Source: Salinimicrobium nanhaiense
Lineage (GTDB): Bacteria; Bacteroidota; Bacteroidia; Flavobacteriales; Flavobacteriaceae
Direction: 5' to 3'
NCBI GenBank assembly: GCA_012038135.1
Contig: JAAVJQ010000013.1
Coordinates: 24,494-88,493, forward strand
DNA: 64,000 nt
Numbering within the stretch: position 1 is the stretch's first letter; each line of letters starts with the position of its first letter. Below are positions 1 to 6,221 of this stretch, in pieces. A program made the translations under genes and the position numbers. Below the pieces are notes generated by a model that was given only the letters and a program-made list of their open reading frames with translations, was not told the DNA's origin and searched no databases.

Positions 1-46
1 AATATTTATCGGCCTTTGAACTATAAATGATGTAAATAAAATGCAT
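1..46 (-). CDS. GIY-YIG nuclease, N-terminal end only (cut by window edge)
   Basis: Fifteen codons are visible, starting at an ATG at 46 and running off the left edge. They encode the same N-terminus (MHFIYIIYSSKADKY) as the complete GIY-YIG gene at 151-435. The start lies inside a 121-bp block duplicated at 390-510. In this copy the start codon is ATG, in the complete copy GTG. It is therefore a further tandem copy of the same small nuclease gene. Whether it is intact cannot be told from this window. Confidence 0.8.
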   Translation of the reverse strand, partial: MHFIYIIYSSKADKY

Positions 47-70
47 TTTTCAAATTGTATAAAACTAAAA

Positions 71-97
71 AAGCCCCCAAATTTTCATTTGAGGGCT
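71..97 (-). terminator. Intrinsic terminator after tRNA-Phe fragment
   Basis: On the minus strand a stem of AAGCCC-TCAAAT pairs with ATTTG-GGGGCTT and is followed by a T run. It is the duplicate of the terminator at 460-486. It lies between the tRNA 3' fragment and the next GIY-YIG start, as in the intact copy. Confidence 0.75.
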
Positions 98-110
98 TCT
101 GCTTTGCTTG

Positions 111-151
111 TGGTGCCTCCAGCCCCGAAGCGTCGGGGGAACCAGGGACAC
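111..151 (-). pseudogene. tRNA-Phe 3'-end fragment with a palindrome replacing the T loop
   Basis: On the minus strand this matches the T arm, acceptor stem and discriminator of the intact tRNA-Phe at 500-572. Five T-loop bases (GATTC) are replaced by the 16-nt palindrome CCCCGACGCTTCGGGG (plus-strand positions 123-138). No D arm or anticodon arm is present, so it cannot be a functional tRNA. Its 5' boundary falls next to the stop codon of the GIY-YIG gene (151-153), so the nuclease gene lies exactly between two tRNA 3' ends. Confidence 0.85.
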
Positions 152-435
152 TACCAGGTAGAGAGAATCTCTTCCAATATTTCAGGACGGTCAATTATTT
201 TTTCTATAAATTTTCTGCTTTTCATTCTTTTAATATAGCGTTCCAGATAAACTGCATCTTTTTTAGTTTCACATCTGAATATGAGTTTTATCTCCCAGTC
301 TGAGGCAGCAGCTTTAGTAAATGCTTTTAAGAATTTATGACTATTATGAAGTTCCAGTCTCGCCGGAACATTATTTGATTCCCCCGTATAATATTTATCG
401 GCCTTTGAACTATAAATGATGTAAATAAAATGCAC
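151..435 (-). CDS. Small GIY-YIG domain endonuclease
   Basis: The 94-residue protein is a single GIY-YIG domain of the UvrC N-terminus/YhbQ type. The core reads FIYIIYS (residues 3-9) and KYYTGES (about 14-20), with a conserved Arg in the following helix and the catalytic-type Glu in LERYIKRMKS near the C-terminal third. There is no DNA-binding domain, signal peptide or membrane segment. The start is GTG, in the position where the upstream copy has ATG. It lies 25 bp beyond the tRNA-Phe terminator, and its stop abuts a tRNA-Phe fragment. Members are often annotated as excinuclease-like proteins of unknown role. A link to mobility of the repeat unit is inference; a structure-specific nuclease role is the alternative. 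Confidence 0.85.
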   Translation of the reverse strand: MHFIYIIYSSKADKYYTGESNNVPARLELHNSHKFLKAFTKAAASDWEIKLIFRCETKKDAVYLERYIKRMKSRKFIEKIIDRPEILEEILSTW

Positions 436-510
436 TTTTCAAATTGTATAAAACTAAAAAAGCCCCCAAGTTTTCATTTGAGGGCTTCTGCTTTGCTTGT
501 GGTGCCTCCA
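390..510. repeat. Direct repeat copy 2 (121 bp)
   Basis: Second copy of the block at 1-121. It covers the GIY-YIG start, the terminator and the 3' end of the intact tRNA-Phe. The homology continues into the T arm on the right until the palindrome substitution in copy 1 breaks it. Confidence 0.95.
460..486 (-). terminator. Intrinsic terminator of tRNA-Phe
   Basis: Minus-strand stem AAGCCCTC.../...GGGGGCTT followed by TTTTTT, 14 nt beyond the tRNA 3' end. One stem pair is lost relative to copy 1 (position 470). The GIY-YIG gene starts just downstream, so its expression would need read-through or its own promoter. Confidence 0.75.
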
Positions 511-572
511 GGAATCGAACCAGGGACACAAGGATTTTCAGTCCTTTGCTCTACCAACTGAGCTAAGGCACC
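500..572 (-). tRNA. tRNA-Phe (anticodon GAA)
   Basis: The minus strand folds into a full 73-nt cloverleaf. The acceptor is GGTGCCT paired with AGGCACC, with A as discriminator. The D arm contains AGCTCAGTTGGTAGAGC, the anticodon loop reads CTGAAAA with anticodon GAA, and the T arm is CCTGG-TTCGATT-CCTGG. CCA is not encoded (the genome reads CAA after the discriminator). A strong promoter lies at 609-639 and a terminator at 460-486. Its 3' half is duplicated in broken form at 111-151. Confidence 0.97.
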
Positions 573-608
573 AGTGCTAAAAGCGGCTTACCTTCTAGTA
601 AGCGGGTG

Positions 609-639
609 CAAATATAGATTCAAATTTAATATCTCCCAA
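609..639 (-). promoter_or_regulatory. Promoter of tRNA-Phe
   Basis: On the minus strand: TTG (637-639), 20-nt spacer, TATATTTG (609-616). This is an exact match to the Bacteroidota sigma-A consensus TTG-N19-23-TAnnTTTG. The predicted start is about 30 nt upstream of the mature tRNA 5' end. The leader contains an imperfect palindrome (582-605). Confidence 0.8.
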
Positions 640-691
640 AGGAAAATGAAAAAAAATGCTTTTGTATTTTAGCTTTTTCAACCACCCGCTT

Positions 692-1423
692 ATGAACCTT
701 GTTGTAGATATTGGGAATACCGTTGCTAAACTGGCTGTTTTTCAGCAGGATGAAATGTTACTAAAAGAAGTGGTGGAACAAGGTCTGGTATCAGAAAAGG
801 TTTTAGATCTATTTAAAAAATATCCTGATCTGATCCAGGTAGTGGTTTCAAATGTTTCTTCAGTCGGCTTTAAGCTTCCTGATAATTTTCAGCGGCAGGT
901 ACGGCTGGTGGAGCTTTCCGCAGCAACACCCCTTCCGTTTAAAAACCTTTATGGAACTCCGGAAACCCTTGGAAATGATCGAAAAGCTTTGGTAGCTGCG
1001 GCAGTGAAAAAATATCCTGCTCAAAATGTTTTGGTGATTGATGCGGGTACCTGCATTACATATGACTTTAAAAATGCGGCAGACGAATACCTGGGAGGTG
1101 GGATCTCTCCGGGCCTAAAAATGCGGTTTTTAGCTCTTAATTCCTTTACCGCAAATTTACCTTTAGTGGATGTGGGAGACCAACATGAGTTAATTGGAGA
1201 TTCTACTGTTGCCTCGATAAGGTCTGGCGTGTTGAATGGCACTATAAATGAAATTGAGGGTATAATCCACACTTATTCGATTCGTTATAATAATTTAATT
1301 ACAATAATTACAGGTGGAGACGCAAGTTTTTTGTCTATAAACTTAAAAAATGGCATCTTTGCCAACTCTAATTTCTTGTTGGAGGGCTTAAACAATATTC
1401 TCGAATTTAATATCGATCAATGA
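692..1423 (+). CDS. coaX: Type III pantothenate kinase
   Basis: The enzyme phosphorylates pantothenate in the first step of coenzyme A synthesis, in the cytoplasm. The 243-residue length is normal for the type III family (ASKHA fold). The phosphate-binding motif DIGNT is at residues 6-10, followed by GNDRK, the DAGT motif in VIDAGTCITYDF, and GGGISPG. The reading frame is open from 656, but the family starts at MNLVVDIGNT, so the ATG at 692 is chosen. The stop overlaps the next start (ATGA), which implies translational coupling with the outer-membrane protein downstream. It is the first gene of an envelope-biogenesis run ending near 6123. Confidence 0.95.
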   Translation: MNLVVDIGNTVAKLAVFQQDEMLLKEVVEQGLVSEKVLDLFKKYPDLIQVVVSNVSSVGFKLPDNFQRQVRLVELSAATPLPFKNLYGTPETLGNDRKALVAAAVKKYPAQNVLVIDAGTCITYDFKNAADEYLGGGISPGLKMRFLALNSFTANLPLVDVGDQHELIGDSTVASIRSGVLNGTINEIEGIIHTYSIRYNNLITIITGGDASFLSINLKNGIFANSNFLLEGLNNILEFNIDQ

Positions 1424-2667
1424 CAAAACGATTTTTAATAATCGTATTCATTTTATTTTCAGTGATTACGACCGCTCAGGAGCGAACATCTTCTCCCTAT
1501 TCTTTCTACGGCCTGGGGTTGAATACCTTTAGAGGAACAGTTGAAAATAAATCGATGGGGGGGATAAGCGTATTTTCAGACAGTATACATTTGAACCTTC
1601 AAAATCCTGCTTCCTATGGGAATTTAAGGCTAACTACTTATACTATTGGGGCGGGAAACGTTTCTAATAATATGGAATCTGATTCTGAAAGTGCCACTGC
1701 AAATACGGCTTCTCTTGATTATCTTGCTATAGGAATTCCTGCCGGGAAATTTGGTTTTGGTTTTGGATTGATCCCATATACTTCGGTAGGATATAATATT
1801 ATAGATATTAATGAAGAAGAGGGACGCGCCGGAAGGTTTTCAGGAAAAGGAGGCCTAAACAGGGTATTTCTTTCTGCAGGATATGCCATTAATCCCAATA
1901 TTCGTTTAGGAGTAGATCTGAATTATAATTTCGGAAATATTCAAAATAAAAATATTCTTGTTAGAGAGGGACTTCAATACGGAAGCCGGGAACTCAACAG
2001 GAGTGACCTTGGCGGACTAAGCTACAAGATAGGTTTGGACTACGAACGTATGCTAAGTGAAAATCTTCAGTTTAAATTCGGTGCGCACTACAGGCCTGAA
2101 GTTAATCTGGATGCAGAAAATAAGAGGGAACTTGCGACAATAGTGTTTGGTGCCCAGGGCCAGGAGGGGGCCATTGATGTGAGAAATTTAGACGTACCCG
2201 ATTCAGAACTTACTCTGCCTTCAAGTCTCACTGTAGGTGCCGGAATTGGGAAGCCAAGATCATGGTTCGTTGGTGCCGAATATGCAACTACAGCGGAAGG
2301 AGGTTTTAGTAACAGGTCATTTGAGCCGGAAGGAGCTACTAATGAAAAAGCAGCAAGATATAGCGTGGGAGGGTTTTATATTCCTAATTACAACTCCCTT
2401 ACCAGTTATTTTAGACGCATAGTTTACAGGGGTGGTTTAAGAATGGAGGAAACGGGATTGAATCTCAATGGAGAGTCAATTAATGAGTTTGGCATAGCTT
2501 TTGGATTAGGACTACCTGCAGGACAATTGTTATCTAATATCAACCTTGGGATCGAGTATGGACAGCGCGGTACGAAAGATTCGGGGTTAATTCAGGAGAA
2601 CTTTTTTAATGCGATGATAAGCATCTCGTTGAATGACAGGTGGTTTATCAAAAGACGTTTCGAATAA
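1420..2667 (+). CDS. Outer-membrane beta-barrel protein
   Basis: The 415-residue protein has a signal peptide (cleavage about residue 20, after TTAQ) and an SPYSFYGLG N-terminus. Glycine/aromatic-rich alternating strands run to the end and finish in a short basic RWFIKRRFE tail. The pattern resembles FadL/OmpP1-like porins annotated next to coaX in flavobacteria, but no substrate can be assigned. The start overlaps the coaX stop by 4 bp. Placement between coaX and an lptC-containing run suggests an envelope role. Confidence 0.75.
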   Translation: MTKRFLIIVFILFSVITTAQERTSSPYSFYGLGLNTFRGTVENKSMGGISVFSDSIHLNLQNPASYGNLRLTTYTIGAGNVSNNMESDSESATANTASLDYLAIGIPAGKFGFGFGLIPYTSVGYNIIDINEEEGRAGRFSGKGGLNRVFLSAGYAINPNIRLGVDLNYNFGNIQNKNILVREGLQYGSRELNRSDLGGLSYKIGLDYERMLSENLQFKFGAHYRPEVNLDAENKRELATIVFGAQGQEGAIDVRNLDVPDSELTLPSSLTVGAGIGKPRSWFVGAEYATTAEGGFSNRSFEPEGATNEKAARYSVGGFYIPNYNSLTSYFRRIVYRGGLRMEETGLNLNGESINEFGIAFGLGLPAGQLLSNINLGIEYGQRGTKDSGLIQENFFNAMISISLNDRWFIKRRFE

Positions 2668-2704
2668 TCAAAATCTATACTAAATCAGCACTAAAACTTT
2701 TACT

Positions 2705-4075
2705 ATGAAAACCAAGTTAATACTATTTCTTTCGGGGGTTCTATTGGGTACAGGAGCTTTGCAGGCACAAGGAAACCAGGAGTGTGCTACTACGGCTTCA
2801 CTCGCATATAGTGATGCAAAAGCCAACAATTATGATGCTGCATACCCAAGAATTCAGCAACTAAGAAAAGATTGTCCATCCTATAGTATTGTAACATACC
2901 AATATGGAGAGAGGATCTTAAAAGATAGGTTAAACAAAGCATCTGAAGGTGAAAAAGCAGCCATTGCAGAAGATCTTATGAACCTTTATAAGGAAAGACT
3001 TCAGCATTTTCCTGCCAAGACAGATGCAGGAGAGATCAATGCAGATATTGCCCAGTTGATGTATGATGCCAAAATTGGTACTACAGAAGAACAGTTTGAA
3101 GCTTTTGACAAGGCTTTCAAGGCAAATGAGAACAGCCTGAATGCGAAGTCGCTTTATACATATTTCTACTTACTTGTGGAATTACAGGATGCAGGGAAAA
3201 AGGATCTTCAGGATGTTTTTGACAGCTATGATGTAGTGACTGCAAAACTTGAAGAGCAGGAAAACGAAACTGCCGAAGGACTTGCTAAGTTATTAGAAAA
3301 ACAGGAAGCCGGTGAGCAACTTACAGATAAGGAGCAAAAAAGGCTTAATGCATATGAAACTAACCTGAAAGCTTATAGCGCAGTTAAAGGTAGTATCAAC
3401 GCTAAATTAGGTCAACGTGCAGACTGTGATAACCTGATTCCACTTTACAGCAAAGACTTCGATGCTAAAAAAGGTGATACAGACTGGTTAAAAAGAGTGA
3501 ACAGCAGACTTTCTGCCAAGGATTGTACAGAAGATCCATTGTTCGTGAAGGTGTCTGAAGCACTACACAAATTGCAACCATCTGCAAGTTCTGCCTATTC
3601 ATTAGGGCAGCTTGCTGAAGCTGAAGGAAACCAGGGAAAGGCACTTCAGTATTACAACCAGGCTGCAGAGCTTCAAAAAGATCCTTCTACAAGAGCTAAT
3701 ATCTATTACAGAATTGGTAACCAATACAAAGAAAAAGGTCAGTTTGGCCAGGCAAGAAACTACTATCGCAAAGCCTTGGATGCTAAGCCTTCCTTTGGTA
3801 GAGCTTACCTGCAAATTGCTAATATGATAGGACAGAGCGCCAACAACTGTGGAAATACTGCCTTTGAAAAAAGAGCCGTGTACTGGAAAGCTGCAGAATA
3901 TGCAGACAGAGCTGGAAGGGTAGATCCTTCAATAAGCGGAACTGCAAATGAAACTGCAGTTGCTTACAGAGGTAGAGCTCCGCAAAAAAGCGATATCTTC
4001 CAGAATGACATGCAGGGTAAGACCATCACTATAGGATGTTGGATAGGAGAAAGCGTACGCGTACCTAATTTGTAG
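2705..4075 (+). CDS. Secreted tetratricopeptide-repeat protein
   Basis: This 456-residue protein has an N-terminal signal peptide (about residues 1-21, ending ALQAQ) and several TPR-like helical pairs. The clearest are near residues 295-370 (SLGQLAEAEGNQGKALQYY and YRIGNQYKEKGQFGQARNYY). A charged helical middle section spans about 180-225. It probably acts as a periplasmic or surface scaffold; no enzymatic motif is seen. It follows the barrel protein by 37 bp and precedes lptC by 1 bp, so it should be co-transcribed with both. The family is common in Bacteroidota and lacks an agreed function. Confidence 0.75.
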   Translation: MKTKLILFLSGVLLGTGALQAQGNQECATTASLAYSDAKANNYDAAYPRIQQLRKDCPSYSIVTYQYGERILKDRLNKASEGEKAAIAEDLMNLYKERLQHFPAKTDAGEINADIAQLMYDAKIGTTEEQFEAFDKAFKANENSLNAKSLYTYFYLLVELQDAGKKDLQDVFDSYDVVTAKLEEQENETAEGLAKLLEKQEAGEQLTDKEQKRLNAYETNLKAYSAVKGSINAKLGQRADCDNLIPLYSKDFDAKKGDTDWLKRVNSRLSAKDCTEDPLFVKVSEALHKLQPSASSAYSLGQLAEAEGNQGKALQYYNQAAELQKDPSTRANIYYRIGNQYKEKGQFGQARNYYRKALDAKPSFGRAYLQIANMIGQSANNCGNTAFEKRAVYWKAAEYADRAGRVDPSISGTANETAVAYRGRAPQKSDIFQNDMQGKTITIGCWIGESVRVPNL

Positions 4076-4076
4076 T

Positions 4077-4643
4077 ATGAAAATAACATACAGGAATAGT
4101 TTTACAGGCATTGTCACGATACTTTTCGTGACAATGCTTTTTTCATGTGAGGGGAACCTGAAAGGGGTGCAGCAAATGGAAATGCCCGAAGATGCGCCAC
4201 AGGCGATAGGGGAAGGTATTAATCTTAAGTATACCGACTCAGGCAAGGTAGTAGCCACTCTAAAAAGTGAAAAAATGCGGGACTTTTCCAACAAAAACTT
4301 CCCTTATCGGGAATTTCCCAATGGACTTATGGTGGAGTTTTATGATGAAGAGAGAAAAAAGAATACAGTAACAGCGAATTACGGAGTGATCTACAATGAC
4401 ACCGGCCTCATTGACCTGCAGGGGAATGTGGTGGTGATCACCAGTGACAGCACAGAACTCACTGCAGATCAACTTTACTGGGATCAAACCAACAACTGGG
4501 TCTTTACAGATCATCCAAATACCATAAAGTTTAAGAATGGTGCCCGCAACAAAGGTCAGGGTTTTGATAGTAATCAGGAATTCACTAATTTCCGATCCAG
4601 GTCCAATGTGGGAGTGCAAATTTTAGAAGAAGAAACACCATGA
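4077..4643 (+). CDS. lptC: LPS export ABC transporter periplasmic protein LptC
   Basis: LptC hands lipopolysaccharide from the inner-membrane LptBFG transporter to LptA. The 188-residue protein has a lipobox (LFSC, Cys24). It then has the beta-jellyroll sequence of the LptC/OstA superfamily: DSGKVVATLKSEKM, FYDEERKKNTVTANYGV, DLQGNVVVITSDSTELTADQ and the late WVFTDHPNTIKF segment. A lipobox instead of an uncleaved anchor is usual in Bacteroidota. The stop overlaps the next start by 4 bp. A diffuse family in sequence terms, but the pattern is typical. Confidence 0.88.
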   Translation: MKITYRNSFTGIVTILFVTMLFSCEGNLKGVQQMEMPEDAPQAIGEGINLKYTDSGKVVATLKSEKMRDFSNKNFPYREFPNGLMVEFYDEERKKNTVTANYGVIYNDTGLIDLQGNVVVITSDSTELTADQLYWDQTNNWVFTDHPNTIKFKNGARNKGQGFDSNQEFTNFRSRSNVGVQILEEETP

Positions 4644-4831
4644 TGAAATTTTCAAAATTTTTCGAATTTGCATACCTGGCGGCTGCAGCATTCTTTTTAT
4701 ATGAAGCCGTGATGATTTGGAATGAACAGCGCACACAGGCCTATCTTTTTCTTTTTTTCGTGGCAGTAGGGATCTTTATGTTCTTCTTCAGGAGGCACTT
4801 CAGGCATAAGTACGGCAACAGGAATAAATAG
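4640..4831 (+). CDS. Small membrane protein, unknown function
   Basis: A 63-residue protein with two predicted membrane helices (about residues 7-26 and 33-52) and a basic C-terminal tail (RRHFRHKYGNRNK). The start ATG at 4640 overlaps the lptC stop; a second ATG follows at 4643. It sits 5 bp before the CNNM-type gene. Position and coupling say it belongs to the same transcript; nothing in the sequence gives a function. Confidence 0.7.
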   Translation: MMKFSKFFEFAYLAAAAFFLYEAVMIWNEQRTQAYLFLFFVAVGIFMFFFRRHFRHKYGNRNK

Positions 4832-4836
4832 GTGAA

Positions 4837-6123
4837 ATGACCTACGAAATTATCATCATTCTTGTTTCTCTTATTCTTTCGGCATTCTTTTCGGGAATGG
4901 AGATCGCTTACGTCTCTGCCAATAAGATCCATGTTGAGATCGAGAAAAAGCAAAATGACTTCCTGGCCAAAGTACTTACCCGGCTTACCCGTAAACCTTC
5001 GAAATTTATTGCCACAATGCTCGTTGGGAACAATATTGCCCTGGTAGTATATGGCTTCTTTATGGGCGACCTTCTTATGGAGCTCCTGGACCCCGGTCAT
5101 TTTAGAAATGAAATTGTGATCTACCTGCTTACCGACTTAAGCCTGCTCACTCAAACCATAATTTCAACTCTTATAATTCTACTTACTGCGGAATTTCTTC
5201 CGAAGGTATTCTTTCAGATATATGCCAACTTTCTGCTGAAGTTCTTTGCCTTACCGGCATATTTGTTCTACCTGCTCTTCAGCTTTATTTCCTCCTTTGT
5301 GATCTGGATCTCAGATCTTGTTTTGAAGCGTTTCTTTAAAACTGAAGGAGATGAAGTGCAGTTGGCCTTTACCAAAGTCGAGCTGGGAAACTACATAAGT
5401 GAACAAATGGAAAAGGTGGAGCATGATCAGGAAATTGATTCCGAGATCCAGATCTTCCAGAATGCACTCGAATTTTCTGAAGTTAAATCGAGGGAGGTGA
5501 TGATTCCCAGAACCGAGATCGTGGCGGTGGACATCACCACAGATCCAAAGGAACTGGTGCAGAACTTTACAGCAACCGGCCTTTCCAAGATCCTGGTATA
5601 CCGTGAAAATATTGATGATATCATCGGCTATATTCATTCATTTGAACTTTTCAAAAAGCCTGCAACAATTAAATCCATTCTTTTACCGGTGGTCTTCGTG
5701 CCCGAAACTATGTTGGTAAAAGATGTGTTGAATATTCTCATTAAAAAACGCAAAAGTATTGCCGTTGTCATCGATGAATACGGCGGTACCAGTGGCATGA
5801 TGACCGTCGAGGATATTGTGGAAGAATTGTTCGGGGAGATCGAGGATGAACACGATCCGGTGGTGTTGATCGAAGAAAAGCTGGATGATAACCGGTACCT
5901 TTTTGCTGCCAGGCTGGAGGTAGATTATCTTAACGAGATCTATAAACTGGATATTCCCATTGAGGAGAATTACGAAACCTTAGGGGGCTACATTTTAGAT
6001 CATACTGAAGAGATCCCTCCCAAGGATGGAATTGTAGAAATAGACAATTTTACCTTCCACATCAAGGAGGTTTCCAACACCCGTATTGAGCTGGTGGAGG
6101 TGATTGTTAATCCGGTCGATTAA
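4837..6123 (+). CDS. CNNM/HlyC-CorC family membrane protein (DUF21, CBS pair, CorC domain)
   Basis: The 428-residue protein has the standard order. An N-terminal DUF21 membrane domain (residues 1-165) contains FSGMEIAYVSANK. A CBS pair (about 195-330) includes VMIPRTEIVAVD and the EYGGTSGMMTVEDIVEELFGE motif. A C-terminal CorC_HlyC domain (about 345-428) follows. Relatives act in magnesium or cobalt transport or resistance; the old label hemolysin is misleading. The flavobacterial gliding protein GldE has the same architecture, but nothing nearby (no gldD) supports that name. It is the last gene of the tight coaX run, with 98 bp before ppiD. Confidence 0.88.
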   Translation: MTYEIIIILVSLILSAFFSGMEIAYVSANKIHVEIEKKQNDFLAKVLTRLTRKPSKFIATMLVGNNIALVVYGFFMGDLLMELLDPGHFRNEIVIYLLTDLSLLTQTIISTLIILLTAEFLPKVFFQIYANFLLKFFALPAYLFYLLFSFISSFVIWISDLVLKRFFKTEGDEVQLAFTKVELGNYISEQMEKVEHDQEIDSEIQIFQNALEFSEVKSREVMIPRTEIVAVDITTDPKELVQNFTATGLSKILVYRENIDDIIGYIHSFELFKKPATIKSILLPVVFVPETMLVKDVLNILIKKRKSIAVVIDEYGGTSGMMTVEDIVEELFGEIEDEHDPVVLIEEKLDDNRYLFAARLEVDYLNEIYKLDIPIEENYETLGGYILDHTEEIPPKDGIVEIDNFTFHIKEVSNTRIELVEVIVNPVD

Positions 6124-6221
6124 TTTTAAGTTTTTCCTCACATTTTGAAGATTTATAGTTTTTTAATAAAGCTAAAAACGTTATTTTCGCCCCCTGTATT
6201 TCAGAATTAACAACATAGATA

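Larger units (their letters stand above)
1..121. repeat. Direct repeat copy 1 (121 bp)
   Basis: This block matches 390-510 at 119 of 121 positions by eye; the differences are at 46/435 and 81/470. It holds the start of a GIY-YIG gene, a minus-strand terminator and the acceptor end of a tRNA-Phe. The period measured at the acceptor end is 389 bp. The near identity points to recent duplication or ongoing gene conversion. Confidence 0.95.

Noticed and set aside
111..151. Functional second tRNA-Phe
   Set aside because: D and anticodon arms are missing and the T loop is disrupted.
4837..6123. Naming the CNNM-type gene gldE
   Set aside because: Same architecture as GldE, but no gliding genes adjoin it and many paralogues of the family exist.
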